Below are positions 1 through 13,604 of a stretch of DNA of 64,000 bases, piece by piece (within the stretch, counting starts at the first letter, position 1; every line of letters starts with the position of its first letter). The notes under the pieces were generated by a model. The model was not told the origin of the DNA, made no database searches, and saw only the letters and a program-made list of their open reading frames with translations. Source of the DNA: Rhyacophila brunnea (Eukaryota; Arthropoda; Insecta; Trichoptera; Rhyacophilidae); contig JAGYXB010000018.1 of assembly GCA_022495005.1 (NCBI GenBank), forward strand, positions 1,798,001-1,862,000. The letters run 5' to 3'. The position numbers and the translations under genes are program-made.

Positions 1-1490
1 AGAATTTCCACTAATGGGACTAATTTTGTGAAATTATGGTAAGTATGTTTTTAAAGTGTACTAAGGAATGGAATATATGAATGCATTCATTCGTCCCCTG
101 TGATGTTATTGACTTGAATCGATTTTGAACAACCAAAGCATTGTTATTAGTAATATTATGATAAACAATTTTTCATAATTTTAAAACATTCCTTCTAGAA
201 AAAGATTATGAGTATTTACTAATAGTACTAATATACAAATAAAGAGCCTATCAAATTAATTAAATTACTCGCAATATTGACGATAGTTTTGTATAATATT
301 TTTTTACGTATTGTAATTATAAATTTAATAATGTGGTATTTTATAAACGTCTGCAATAAACGAAAATATGTTTTTTCTTAAGTCAATACAAGATAATATG
401 TTTTCCAATGTTATTTACGATTTTTTTCAATCTTGATTTTAAATATCCAATTCCCTATCAATATTATTCTCTTGGCTTTGTGGTAAAGAATAAATCAACC
501 TTCTTTCGGAAATCATCTCATACATTAAGTTGTTTCCTGGTAATATAGTTTTGTAGAATGCCAAAATGAAGAACCGGTGATCTAATGGTGTTAAATCAAC
601 AACATATGGCGGATGTCCCAAGACTTCCCATTTGAACAACCTCAGTTTTAGCATACCTAGTATTTTAGAGCATTTAATCTAATATTATAGTCTGCACTTA
701 GCATTATGTAAAAATAACAACATTACCACTGATGACATTTTAACTGTTTACAGATAATCCTTTGCTTTAACTTGCGAAAGTTCTCATTTTGCTCTGATTT
801 GCATAAAGAATGTGCAATTATACAAATAAAACGGTGTTACGTTTATTTTAAGGCTAATTTTTTAAATATATTATTTTATTGTAACATGTTTCTGATCTGA
901 TAAGATTTTATCCATCAGCTTAAACTTTGTCAGCAGACCTTTTTATGTTTTACAATATGACACATTTTAATTTATTTGATACCTTTTTAGTACATTTTAT
1001 TAGTATTTTATGCAAAATAACATACACATTTAAATCACAAAAGGCTTTTTAAAACTATTCACTAGTACATAAAGCAGTACAAAGTCGTTGAAATATTCTT
1101 TAACTTAATGTAGTTATCTTTGACCTCGCAAAATAAATTATCCTTTTAGAGTAACAAACAGCAAGAGTATAGTAAAGTAGATGAGTTTTTATAAAGAAAA
1201 TGACTCACAGGAAACTGTAAATTTTCCGACATCTTACTTCAGCGTGTTTTTTATCACTCAATAAGTTTTTTCAACCATTATCACTTTAAATAATATATTT
1301 GCATATAAAATCGTGATCATAGTACAATCTACATCTTTATATTTTTTGTGATAATCAGCTGATACAATTTGACTTTTCTTAATTATTATGTATGCAATCA
1401 GCAATACTCAATTCAAAATATGGTTTTATAGCAGTTTTGTATCTACCAGTAAAACAATTATTATCAAATAGAAAAAATCTTTTAAGTGAT
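1..1490. other. AT-rich non-coding stretch, nothing recognised
   Basis: I see no coding signal, terminal repeat or tRNA-like box here. The short frame around 439-654 on the minus strand has no recognisable motif and is taken as chance. Confidence 0.5.
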
Positions 1491-1499
1491 CAAGAGTTT

Positions 1500-1660
1500 T
1501 CATCCCTGTCGACCATCTGCTTTTCTCAGGGCAGAGTAAATCCTGCCCCCGGTCAGCTCCTTTACTTCGTCACTCCAGCACGCCAACATTCTACCACTAT
1601 TTCGCCTTCTTTGGAAGTCGCCCAAAACCACTATTCTCTCTAGGTTTCCCAGTTAGCGAC
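1500..1660 (-). pseudogene. possible endonuclease-domain scrap of a non-LTR retrotransposon
   Basis: This patch is clearly richer in G and C than its surroundings. Read on the minus strand, one frame gives a stretch containing VVLGDFQ, which resembles the LGDFN motif of the apurinic-type endonuclease of LINEs, followed by polar sequence with no stop for about 45 codons. The similarity rests on one short motif, so it may equally be an unrelated GC-rich patch. No termini or duplicated flanks were found. Confidence 0.2.
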
Positions 1661-1669
1661 GAATAATAT

Positions 1670-4600
1670 GTTCAAAAAAACTGCAGAATACGTCCCAGAC
1701 ATAATATTATATATAGGGAAGTAATAAATCCAAGTACGCTTTCTTATAATGTTAATGCGTAAAACTATAATCGTTAGTTTTAAAGTCAGATAAGAACCTC
1801 TATATTTTGACATGATTAGATAATAACAAAAACTAAAAATAGTTCAATAAAACATTAACTCTTTGCAAGCAAACAAAAAAACGAAATAAAATTTGCTTAA
1901 CGTGATTGAAATAAGTATTTTTTTAATTGAAAAGTATTAAAAATGGCGGCTGATGAATATAATCAACTCTGAAAATCCATCTTTGGTTTAATTTAATTTA
2001 ACTATCAAATAGAACAATACATAGGTATTATATTGATATTTTATAAATATATACTATAAATTAGTAATTACAGAATCAGAATCAGAAAAATATGAAAACA
2101 AATAAATTGGAGGTAACCGACAATAACCTCATTTTCATTCTTACTTATAATTATGTTGAATTATTAAAAAATAAATTATCTACTATATCTTTTAGATGTT
2201 AATGTTAAAGAAAAAATTAAATGTAAAGTATCCGTATGATTAATACCAAAGCCATTCATTAATAATAATTCAATATTTTCTGAAAGACTTAATGGCATGT
2301 CTGTATTCTCTCTGTCAAAATCTTGAATAAGCGGTTAGAAATAATAATACTCATATTTAAATTATTGTCTGGCATTTAGAAAATACTTGATATCTCAAGG
2401 CCGTTCATATAATGTAAAATATTATTATAGATAGTTGAGCTTTTAAAATTACGTACGTCTATGCTGGGCTTTCAAAAACATTTCCCTTTTCTCATTTCAT
2501 ATCCAACAAAAACAGCTAAACTTTATTCACAAATAAAGTTACTCAAGTTGCCAAGTACTTATTCATCCATTTATATCCCATTGGCTATAATAATACATTC
2601 TAGAATTAAAGATATTAGAAGCAAAACTATCAAAGTCTGTTTTTGAAAACTTTCCTAATAAGTAGGTAATAATATGTTTGTGGATACTGTGTAATAGGAA
2701 AATGGATATATAAATATTTTTATTTATAATATGTAAACAGAAACATATATGAAACTTGTTTAATTTCAAGTATACGCATATTGAGATTGTGTCGAAAATG
2801 AAAAAGGGCAAAGTAATAACCAGCTAAGTGTGGCAATCAAGTCCAGTGAGAACTAAGCTGTGATATTTATAGGAGTCTTCTCAAAATAATATTATCATTT
2901 AATCGTTTTTATAATGAACATTTCCACAAGCCTTCAGTAGTGTCGGTTAATTCTTACTCAGCGAGAGACAATGACGGGATTGGTTGACCGAAATTCGTAG
3001 GATATTCAGTGTCAGCAGTATTCTATCACAAGTGGGTCAATAATATAGTCTTTCACGATTGAATTAAAATGTCACATCAATGGCCAAATATCTCATTTCG
3101 CTTTTATCTTGATCATGTAATAGTCACTCAGTATTGCGAAGCCTCGGGTAACGTCATATTTCACTAGTTATATTATCCTATAATATGCTCTTTATTATAA
3201 TTATGTAAACTGTACTTGTCAATTCGAAAAATAAACACGCAATCCACATAAACAGCCAGTCTTCAGTTCTGCACCTCTTCTCCTCATCACATTATTATTC
3301 ACCTCATGCCAAAAAAAAGTAAAAAAATAGAAAATTGACAAACCTGTGCTTCATATTTTCATCATCAATATGCGGGACCCTAGCAAAAGAAGAAACCCAA
3401 TAAACCCAACAAATTCACAGAAATTTATAAACATACAAAATTAAAACTGCCAAAACGATGTCTGTTAAAAGAAGATAATACAAATTTACTTACTAAATTC
3501 TTATCTCATCTATCAAAGATGACTGAGGTTTTATTCACTAAAATATTCAAGTTAAAAGTGACTCATAAAGAAACGCTCATCAATAGAATCATGTTTTAAT
3601 TTTATTCGACATAAAACATCATTATTATATTCTCATATATTATTATAGTACCTATTTTTTTGGTAGAAATTTTATATCTTAATGATATTTTTGTACATAA
3701 TATTATTATAGTAAAAGATCTCAGCATTTTTATTATTTATATAAAAGTTTATTTTCATTATAAGGTACATACAGCAGATATACTTACTTATTCCGACCAC
3801 TCAATGGCAGAAATTGGCACAACCATTATCATCTGATTAATAATTAAAAATAATATAATGAAAAAAACAATTAGTATACCTATATTAAAATAATAAAGAA
3901 TTTATTTTTTTCTTAAAAAATAGTCTATGTTCTCTGTGTAAGGTAAAATAATGGCTCTATGATTTATAGTATTTTTCAACACTATCTTTGTGATTTTTTT
4001 TATTTATTGGTAAACTATTATATACGTCATGAATATTGTAAACGTGTAATTCATATTTTTTCTTTTACAAACCTCAGTCAGTATAAGTTCAATCAATTAA
4101 TTAGGGTAAATTTTCTGCATATTTAGTTACCAAAACATGAAATTAAACAACTAGGGATCAATTTTTTTTATCTCATGACGTTACACCACAGTATTGAAAA
4201 ATATATATTTATTATTAATTCTATGTTTTTATATTTGTGGTAATGAACACTTTTAAATCATATTAACATTATGATGTATTCACGTTAGGGTTCACATTTT
4301 TTTCCAATTTTTGCGTTATCATTAATTTGCTTACAAAATAAAATATTATTTGCTTTTTCTAACAGAACTGTGAGTTATTATCAGTCGCCCAAGATTATAG
4401 GATTTAGTTATTCGTATATTAAATAAAATTATCCTTTTTATATGAAATTATATTTAAAATTTGTATTTTTTGGTTAAAATCGGATTTTTTTAAATGTGTG
4501 ATGGTGTGATGTACGCAATGTACGAAATTTCACTTTCAATATTTGAATAATATTTTTATTTAAAAATAATATGTTTTTAAGGAATAGCTGTATCAATTAA

Positions 4601-5510
4601 ATATTTTTCTCATTGATGAGTGTATATTGTGCTTAAAAATGTTGAAAGGGGAACCCAAGTTTTAAAAGATTTATTTGGACAATAAATCAGTTAGAATATT
4701 ACTTAATTCGATCAATAATTAACATCAGTCGGTACTAATCTAAAATAATTGTACTATTTGTTTATAAAAATTCGCCGACAAGTTTTTTTATAAATTCATA
4801 ATGTCATAATGTAATTAATGAGTTATTTTTCACTACTCTATCATTCATATGCCAGTTGTCAAAATAATGACAAATGACGTTTCAAAAAAATAACGGCGTA
4901 ATTTTTTTACATGATGATGATATTTACACCACCCGGTATATAATTTACACATAATATTCGTAACGTAATGCCCATATATCAAAATTCTCATTCATAACAT
5001 ACATATAATACGCTTTTTAAATTGTTTGGTATCTATCATTCATTGATATTTTAGGGCTATGTATAAAAATGTGAAATAAAGATACTCGAGCTTTTATAAT
5101 TTTATTTATTTTGTGCTTTCACAAAAGCTTCGCATTTCTTCTCTTACGTATATCCTGTCAAAAACACCCTTCGTGTCTGTATAGGTAATAATCAACGCCC
5201 ACTGCGTTATTCTGTGAGTACCTGTATGACGTAATATTAGTGTCATATAATATTTTATTACGTCTAGTTTTTCAAACATAACAGACGCCGCTACCATTTT
5301 TTATTACAGTGTCAATTCTCACAAAATATAAATTTTTTCACCTCGTCACCTTGACCTTATTTGGAAAATTTTTAGGATATATTTCTTTTTCCTGTCAAAT
5401 AAAAGATATTATCGGAAAATGGAAAAGTAATTTTGCTTCACGATATTTTTTATTTTCTATTACACTCGTAGTATCGTTTTTCATATATTAATAAAAATCG
5501 GTGCATATGT
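1670..5510. other. AT-rich non-coding stretch, nothing recognised
   Basis: There are runs of A/T and short TAATATTA-like strings but no boxes, terminal repeats or homologous blocks that I could match elsewhere in the window. Frames at 2461-2811 and 5106-5491 look like chance frames of low complexity. Confidence 0.5.
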
Positions 5511-5517
5511 ACGCGCG

Positions 5518-6150
5518 TTGAAAGTTATACTTATTTGGGGTAACAAAACAAAATAATCGTACACCGCGTTAGTCAAAATCCATATCAACCAAAAATATTA
5601 AAGTAGTAAGAAAATACTTTTCACATAAACTAAATAATATCAAACAAAAGTAACGTGTCACACTTAAAAATAATAAAATAAAAAGGAGTACAATTCACAT
5701 GGCAACACAATATTAATTTTCACCAAAGTAATCCATACTCCTTAGTCTATGGTCACTATGGTCGGCTATGATCACATCATTGCGCGAGACGTCGTGTTTC
5801 AGATCTGTCAAATAACGTATGATATTGGATAGAATTGACGGTTTAATATCCCCATATCAATAAGAACTAGAATAAAGGAGGGTCGCTTATTGGAGTACTG
5901 CTAGTTTATGTCTTTACACTTTAACTTATATCACTAAATAAATTATATAATTATTTATCGTTGTTTTTGTTTTATTTTGGCCAACAATAATAAATTCGTT
6001 TCCTAGACAACGGAACAATTCTATTATTAAACATGCGTTTGTATAAAGTTGATTGATTCGCAGCTAACTTCACACTGTCAATTACTTTCGTAACAGCTGT
6101 CAATTTCTCTCTTTACCTAACGCCACAAAAGAAGTTTAACTTCAAAAATA
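5518..6150. mobile_element. small DNA transposon (MITE), family with GAAGTTATAC ends, copy 1
   Basis: The left end reads GAAAGTTATACTTATTTGG and the right end is its near inverse, CGCCACAAAAGAAGTTTAAC followed by TTCAA, giving imperfect terminal inverted repeats of about 25 bp. Internal blocks at 5868-5937, 5941-5966 and 5982-6030 recur in inverse order and orientation in the copy at 57803-59219, so the boundaries are supported by two copies. It encodes no transposase. The superfamily is not assigned because I could not define a target-site duplication. Positions 5926-5937 are the paralogous empty site for the Penelope-like insertion in copy 2. Confidence 0.6.
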
Positions 6151-8210
6151 TTTAAAGAGAATATGAAGAGTATAAAATATATTATGCAGGTATCATAATA
6201 TTACACTTGATGCAATAACTCAGTTTGAGTCCTGGAATTCTCAAATCGCCTTCTTTATTTCGGTATAATGTCATCCATTCTCCTCCTATCCGTGATGCCG
6301 ATCACAATTTGGGTTTTACATCAGGGCTCTGGCCAGATAACTTCGAGAAATACATCTTTCAAGCTCGTCGATTCCAGTTTATTAGGTGGACATGAGTAAT
6401 TTATCTTAGTTAATAAGTTTTGATGCTTTTTATTATGTAAGTGTATACAAAATTCCCCATTGACTTCGTAATCGTTACGTATGCGCCATACTTTGTCTTT
6501 ATTTTTTACTCAAAATACCACCATGTTAGTACATAGTTATTCCATTTTCAGATATATTACTGATAACCAATATTCTGATCAACGTATGAGAACTTTCCTC
6601 GGAAGTGTTTGTAGATTCGATTTTTTTGTTTGATAATTAATAATATGACTCGACTGTATATAGGAAAAAGGGCGTAGATAACACTCAGTTTTTAAGAATA
6701 GGGTTTATTGCATAATAAAGTTGTACATAGCTAAATACACACTGTGTCCAAAGGATGTAAGCTGCAAATGACGATTTAATATCTTTAGCTAGAAATTTAA
6801 AAAAAGAAGAACGAAATGATGTGGAAAAAACGACTTAACCGTGATTTTTGTTTGTTTTTCTTCAATTAGCTTGATAATTAATATTAGATTAAGAATATAA
6901 AAACCAAATTATTATCATGCACTTTACGGTTATATCTATTTTGTATTTTAACTTTGACAAAAAAAACATAATAAACTAGTTTTTGTGTCTCCTGTAAAAT
7001 TTGCTTTATGTGGATTACGTCATTTTTACTTTCTACAGTCGATCTAGTTATTGAGTTAGCAATATCCTACACTTTATAACTAGAACAAAACCAACATTAG
7101 ATGACTTCAATATATAATGTTAAATATAATATTATATTAATTTAAAAAAATATATCTTTTATTCAACGAATACAAGATTTGAGAATATAACATTATATCA
7201 ATTGAACATACATAATTTAAAAATATAACAAGCATATATCCACAAGAAAAAATTTTTTTTAGAAATAAAATCGATACCCGACGGGACGCCAGTAAGCAAG
7301 TAACGTCTCCAGCTTGTCCTATTTGGATAGCAAACATTGTTTGGAAAATGTCAGGTCACTCTCGAGATTTTTGAATTTGTCGACTGTTATTTTAAAATAG
7401 TCTTAAATTTCGAAAACATGCAACAGTAATGAAATAAACACGTAAATAGTATTATGGTATAGTTATAATGTAAGATAATTAGTTATTAAAACCATCCGTC
7501 AATGAACAACATTCACGAATATTTTTAATATAGACAGGGGACATTAAAAACAGACGTGGCTAGCAAATGCAATTTGCATAATACATACAAAACTAAGTAC
7601 CCTTTTGTGTTATTTGATAAATAAGTTGTGCAGTGCAGTCGCGAGCATTCATTACTATCCTGCTTTTGCTCCTATATTAAACAAATGCACAATGCATATA
7701 TGCATAATTCAGCGCTAGAATTGTAAAAAAGACGCGCGATGTAAAATGCCAAATCCCAATATTTTAACTGAGCAACATTACAGTTTCAAATAATAATTAG
7801 ATATCAAATATTTTAAATTCATTATGCAACATAATATTGTTACATATGTGTATTTGTGTGATATTGAATAGATACCTACTCCATCATTATGTTCCGCTAT
7901 TAATTTCATTATTATATAAAATTGGTGTATTCTTGTGTAATTTTGTGAGTTTTTAGAGGTTTATTTCGTAATTATGTTAAATACATAGTTCTCCAGGATC
8001 ACCTCGATTTTTTTCTTGTATTAGGCAGTCGTTAATGAAATGCCACACCATTTAAGACGTGTTGCCATCACATGGCCAATAATCATCGTTCTTCAGTTTA
8101 AATGTTTTGAGAAGAGTGCTACGTGACCTGTTACGATAGTATCTGTATGAGTGATGTTTTTCATGTTTATGGCAATAATATAATACTTATACATCCTAAG
8201 TGAAATAAAT
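6151..8210. other. AT-rich non-coding stretch; possible worn tRNA-like head near 7255-7340 (minus)
   Basis: Mostly featureless. On the minus strand around 7255-7340 there is GGGTATCGATTT preceded by TTGCTTACTGGCGTCCCGTC, which loosely resembles a degenerate tRNA B box with its anticodon arm, followed by A/T-rich sequence as in a SINE. This is weak and is not called as a separate element. Confidence 0.3.
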
Positions 8211-8216
8211 ATGTAG

Positions 8217-8880
8217 ATTCTTCTTCTTCGGCCATATCCGCCCCTTTATTGGAGCATATGGATACCACGTGGCGCCTCTAAGAATCCCTGTCACTCGCCA
8301 GTCTTGTTGCTTTGTTCCAGGTCAAACCAGCATCCCGTAGCTCTGCTGTATACACTATGTAGATAGTATTTAGTAGTCTTCCAGGACTCCGGAATCCGGT
8401 CGGCTTGAAGAACAGGCAAGCCAGGTTGAGGTTCTCTTTAGGCATCCACAGCACGTGGCCGAGCCAGGTCCAATGTCGCCTCTTCCCTCTCAAGTTCAAG
8501 TCAAACCACCGCACACCCAATATCCGTCGCAAACATCTGTTTTCGAAGCTCAGTATACGGTTGCTCTGAGCCTTCGCAAGGTTTCATGATTCGCTACCGT
8601 AAAGCATCACCGACAAAATGCAAGCATCGAATAGGTGGAATTTGGTTTTGACCGAGTACAATCGTGTGTCGACATCGAGTTGAATGTTGCTCCAGCCATT
8701 CTCATTCGGATAGCAAGTTCTCTCTGCAAAATGTCATCTCCCGTGATGTGTACCCCCAGGTACTTGAAGCTGTCGACGCTGTTGATGTTTTGTCCGTCGC
8801 TAATCAGAGAAAAATCTGGATCAGGACAGGTCCTATTACACAAAACATTGTACATTAGCATATTATAACTAAAGTGAGAA
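8217..8880 (-). pseudogene. 3' end of a decayed non-LTR retrotransposon (RT C-terminal part), (GAA)n tail
   Basis: On the minus strand two broken frames join in order. 8894-8607 contains FKYLGVHITGD, the familiar YLG block that follows the fingers/palm of LINE reverse transcriptases. 8532-8278 contains RRILGVRWFD, TWLGHVLWMP and AELRDAGLTW, the usual C-terminal segment of such ORF2 proteins. The frames are separated by a shift near 8590, where the intervening sequence still reads through the Y-C-E-S-type block. The 3' end carries an AAG/GAA microsatellite (CTTCTTCTTC on the plus strand at 8220-8229). The 5' part, including endonuclease and catalytic RT, is missing, which is usual for LINE insertions. 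A second copy of the same family lies at 60100-60525. Confidence 0.75.
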
Positions 8881-9841
8881 AAGAAAAAGTGCAATACATA
8901 GGATCATGACGAGATTTTTCGTGTAACGGAGAAGTGAACTTAATCAAATTCTATTCTCACTTTTAATAGATCGGTCACACTTGTCGACTGACATCTATAG
9001 TGACATTTGCCATTTCGACCACTTGCAAAAGCACGAAATGTGGAGCATGTGCATTTTAAAATAGATGTGCACATATACGTCGACACCTCTCTTTTCCTAC
9101 AAAAGGAGTTTTGAATAGCACAACAAGAAGTTTTACACGGCGAGCGTGTTTTTCATATTATTTTCGTATGAAATGAAAACAGTATTTTTTTCAGTCTTAT
9201 TTTCAATATATCCTTGGAATTTATGGAATTATTTGACAATGGCCTTCTCTAAAGCATGGTTTTATAAAGTATACTATGTTCCGTGTAGACACTGCAGGGA
9301 CCTGGGTGGTTGTTGTTTCTTTGAAGGGTAGCTAAAAACGCAAAAAATATTTTTCTTCATCTTCCTCGCCGCACCCTTTATGACCGAGAATCGTGATTAC
9401 TCCGGAATCGGTAAAGTATATTATTCTGGATCAGTCTTCTTCAGTTTTTTTATCCTTTGCAAGCCGATGGATGCTATTGGTTTTTAGTACACTTTCAGCA
9501 AACACTTCTTATTAATTGAATTAGCAACGACTATTAGAGAAATAAAATTTATACTTAGAAAAACGAATGCAAATCCAGATTCATGCAATTTATATAGAAT
9601 TATGAGCAGTATTACAAAATTGAATTTGTATAATCATATTTAATTGAACGGGCATTAAATACAGTCTAAAATCTTTTAACTCAACTTCAAAGAATCCACT
9701 GCAGGTAGTCGACCGTGAAGACAATTGATTAGTGCAGACTTTAAAAAGTATACATACACAAATGATTATTGTTACCTGTAAGAAATATCCTACTTCAAAC
9801 TTTAAATTATAAGTTATATTAGTATTCCACCGTTATTATGA

Positions 9842-9988
9842 TACCCATGATAACGGAGCGGTTATGCATTGGGCTTGTCATGGGTTCCGGATTCAAATCC
9901 CGGGTCTGACAAATTCACATAATATTTTTCAATGTGTGAAATATAAACAACTTTGTTGCAGCACCCATTTCTAAAAAAAAAAAATTTT
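9842..9988 (+). mobile_element. tRNA-derived SINE, type B related
   Basis: A tRNA-like head is visible: an A-box-like AACGGAGCGGTTATGC, then GGATTCAAATCCC as a B box. After the head comes GGTCTGACAAATTCACATAA and TTTTTCAATGTGTG, which matches the body of the type B SINEs at 28053 (GGTCTGGCAAGTACACATA, TTTTTCAATTTGTGTG). It ends in a run of A at 9975-9986. The copy is diverged and its flanking duplication is not clear. Confidence 0.55.
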
Positions 9989-10934
9989 ACTGAATTAATT
10001 AAGTACCAATAATGGTGAGGAATATAGTATGTTTATCTGAAACATAATCTTTATTATTTACTTTGAATTTATTTTTTATTTCTATATCAGTTTTCTAATT
10101 AAATTCTTTTTATTATAGTTTCTAATTATTTTTTTTCTATTATATTATAATTAAGTTTTTTTCCCAATATGAGCATATAAAATTAGAAAATCTCGCAAAC
10201 GTCTAGATAAATATTTAAGTATTATGCTGTTCTCAATGAAAAACCTAAATCATCCTCTACATACCAAATTATATTACGCTCATGATTTGAACCCATTTTT
10301 AATGAAAGGCAAATAATATGTTGCATCCATACGTTAGCAGAGAAAAAACACACTCAAGGATATTGGGAGATCACTCTTGAATATTTTATTCAGATGTGCA
10401 AATGGACTCCACCCCAGCTTTAATCCTCGAACATTTTCTTTAGAAAGCCATCCAATACATTATAATCCATTTCGTTCCCTGTGTCCAATATGCAAAGTCT
10501 TTCTGCTTACTTAAAAACTCTCGTAATCACACACACAAGTATGAAAAATATGGACCTTTAGTAAAAGAATCATAATTACTATTATCCAGCGACTGTACTA
10601 GTATCACTGTTTATTGCATGTTGAGCATAACGCTTAAAAAATAATATAATATTGTTTTATTAAAACAGTCAGCGGGATATATTGTAATAGATTTTTTACC
10701 AAACGTGACAATCATGTACGTCGAGACAAAAATTTTGAGAAACCTGGTAGTAGATATTATCTCAGTTTGAAAAACGCTTCAATCGCACAACTATTAATTA
10801 ATATCGTTGTAATAAAGTGAGATGCAGGTGGCTAAATTGGTAATTTACATTGACTGGAATCCGATGGATTTCTATTTCTACGATTTTGTAAAGGGTATAT
10901 TTCTATGGTGTTTCCAAATTATGTGTGTTCTATA

Positions 10935-11015
10935 ACTCTGTTCAAGCAAATTGCTTCAGATATTGATATATTTCATCTATGTGAGGACGATATTAGGTGC
11001 ACGTTGTTTTATTCA
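10935..11015 (+). pseudogene. fragment of a LINE reverse transcriptase C-terminus
   Basis: The block GATATTGATATATTTCATCT and its surroundings (GTTCAAGCAAATTGCTTCAG, GCACGTTGTTTTATTCAC) match, with many substitutions, the minus-strand LINE fragment at 12470-12580. It covers only the last codons of the reverse transcriptase (…DIFHL…). It is too short and worn to place its ends. Confidence 0.5.
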
Positions 11016-12296
11016 CTATTAAAAATTGTATTTTTTAATATTCACAACAAAGAAATTTGAATAAAATCAATAAAATTGCTAGACGACTCTAGTTATCTAG
11101 TGGCATAACCAATACTGTCTTCAGTATTTGGCCATTAAATATAATTAACATGATATTTAAATGTGGTAATTAAAAAGTAATTAGCTGTTCATTAAAATTT
11201 TACTTGCCATTATAATTTCGTTGGATTTTGCAGCATTTTGATCAAGTTTATCCAATTGCATACTCTCCAAAACAAGGTTGAGAATCTTTTTTTCACAATT
11301 CTTAGTCCAATTTCGAACTTAATCACCTTTGAGTCTTAAAATATCGTTAAAAACGTAGGGCGATATGAAGTTAGAGAATGATTAATTTGAGGTTATCTCA
11401 CTATTACCAGTTACATGCGGTATTATGTTTGTGTTAAAATTCTAGAATCATAAACAAAAAAACAGTAAGCCAGCGTTTTTAAGCAAAAAATGCAGCAAAT
11501 CAATAGATGTGCTGTGTTTTTGCTTATGAATCATTATTTACTGTTTTGTTGCTTCAAAAAGCCTAACATTTTTCTAAAAGTAATGAACATATTATGATGA
11601 TTTGCATATTAAAATAAATGATTTGCTGTTTATTTTGTTATGTAATTATGTTCAGAATTTTATCTAGTATGTCACCTCATACTTACTTTAATTTTTCATT
11701 TTTTCCCATTAGCTGTGTTTTTGCTTATGGGGGCAGAATAGGCATAACGTTCGAAACGTAGACCTACAGGCTATCAGATCGACAAAATTATAAAAAGTCT
11801 AATATGAGTGAAATCAGCTTATAGAGGTCGTCATATAGCAGTTTATTAACCCAAGCGGATGATGATAATAATCAATTTAATTAGTTAAATCATGGGATTC
11901 ATTATTTTAATCATTTAACCTTCTAGAGAAGGGCATGACAGCTTACACAAAGTTCACTCGTCCCATTTAAGTTTCTGCGTGATTCGAATGAATAATCGTG
12001 CAGACAAACATACAAACAAAATAATAATAGAATCAACTGCGAGAGAGAAGTAGCTCCTCTGGTGGTAAGTTTTCAAATACGGTTGTTAAGATAATACAAT
12101 TTATTACCCACCATTAGTATTTCAATGGTGAGAAGTTTCATACAGACCCAAGGTTAGAGTGCCACGTATAAACGGGCTATTAGTTTCAAAATTAATAATA
12201 TTATCCAGAAGTTCTCCTTGTGCAATAGTCTTCGGTCAGTTGTCAATACATAATTGAAGGTCAATACGGAATTAATATGTCTAGTTCAATTTATTT

Positions 12297-12790
12297 CATT
12301 TTTTTTATTAACATATTGTGGACATTACAAATAATTATAAATTTAAGACGTTCACAACATGACATTTAGAAACAAAGCTATATAAATATAACAGTATTAC
12401 ATAAAAAAAAGATAGATAAGTAGATAAATTAGATAGGTACAAGGAAGTACACCAGATGAGTCAAGCGGACCCTATTTTAAAAATTTATAAAACAACGTCC
12501 ACCTAAACTCATTCTCACGTAGGTGGAATATATCAACACCCGAAGCAATTTCGTTGAACATATTTATCGCCCTCCCAATTGGCATTACCAGTGGCAGGTT
12601 GGTTCTGCACCTTGGGAGAATAAACAGCTGATGGTCTCTATTTTTAAGATAATTATCAGGGACACACAGGTCAACACTGCCCAGAATGGCAAAGTTCTGA
12701 TTTATACCTCGTATAAGTCGAAAAAAATACGTAGCTAAATAAAGATTTCTTCGAAATTGCAGACTACAGTATGTAAGCATGCCTTAGAGA
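12297..12790 (-). pseudogene. 3' fragment of a non-LTR retrotransposon with poly(A) tail
   Basis: The minus-strand frame 12780-12472 ends with the typical C-terminus of insect LINE reverse transcriptases: FILPRCRTNLPLVMPIGRAI, then N-x-x-N-E-I-A-x-x-V-D-I-F-H-L and a final basic FYKFLK. Beyond the stop is an A/T-rich 3' untranslated region, and a run of T on the plus strand at 12300-12307 is the expected poly(A) tail. Everything upstream of the last roughly 100 codons is lost. The frame itself is open, but as a truncated piece it cannot make an active enzyme. Confidence 0.6.
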
Positions 12791-12867
12791 AAGTCAGTTG
12801 GATAAAGCCACGGATAGTATTCATACAACCTCAAGTAAAGGAGTCTCAAATGTAATCTATTTGGATT

Positions 12868-13055
12868 GCGGCTCTCGTGGTGCAGTATGTAAAGCAATAG
12901 TCTTTCATTCGGGAGCTCTGGGTTAAATTCTCATTGAAAACACAATGTATTTATATAATTATCTCAAAGCCTGGGTGTTAGTGATTGTTCAAAATGACCA
13001 AAAACTACCTACCTTGTACGAAAAAGCAAGGACATGTTAATAATAATTAAAAAAA
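12868..13055 (+). mobile_element. tRNA-derived SINE, type A (diverged copy)
   Basis: It begins GGCTCTCGTGGTGCAGTATG, the tRNA-like A-box region, and has a damaged B box (GGGTTAAATTC). The body has CTCAAAGCCTGGGTGTTAGT and ACCTTGTACGAAAAAGCAAG, followed by GACATG and a TTAATAATAATT tail. The same body occurs at 24394-24589, 45352-45510 and 53038-53215. Confidence 0.75.
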
Positions 13056-13059
13056 TATT

Positions 13060-13600
13060 ATGAGATATTTTATTTGATATTCAAGACATAACTAATATTT
13101 AAAATCAAAATTAAAAACTGTTTACATAAACGGAGTAGCGCAACATAGCATATAAAGGTGCATGTTGGGTATAACCACAAAAAAATCAAAGAGATACAGA
13201 AGCAGATAAGATTACACGATATTATGATAGACAAAAGCTAAGCAAATAAAACCATAAGACTAAATGCCATCATATTAAAATGGTATCATAAGGGCACTAA
13301 GCGATAACAATAATGACCTAAAATCACTGGATAGACGAACTCATAAATTTATTTTTATTTATTGTATTTATTAAGGAAACAAACAATTACATTTTGATTA
13401 CAAAAATTTTAAATATAATAATGAAAAGTTATTGCAACCAGCAAAGTTTCCATGTATACATTATAATATAGTTAAGCCTAACAAGATAAAAAGTAAGAAT
13501 AACATAAATATAAAGAAATTACATAAGAAAATTACATGAGAAAAATGAAGAAGCATAATAAATAATTAAATTATATACAAAAAAGTAACATTAAAATATA
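13060..13600. other. AT-rich stretch, possible LINE 3' UTR remains
   Basis: The segment 13350-13560 (TATTTATTAAGGAAACAAAC and similar) resembles in composition the 3' untranslated part of the LINE fragment at 12297-12470, but I could not align it convincingly. Confidence 0.3.
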
Positions 13601-13604
13601 AATA

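Noticed and set aside
6220..6390. GC-richer patch after the first MITE as an exon
   Set aside because: No open frame of useful length and no motif.
7137..7337. Frame starting with an IQIGQAG-like string, reminiscent of a tubulin N-terminus
   Set aside because: Only seven residues fit, the rest is unrelated low-complexity sequence, and no downstream exon was seen.
11700..11775. Another hammerhead-like string around TTCGAAACGTAGACC, with GCTGTGTTTTTGCTTATG repeated at 11509 and 11712
   Set aside because: The CUGANGA half of the core is not present (CTTATGG), and no inverted arms or GIY-YIG sequence are nearby. The duplicated 18-mer alone is too little.
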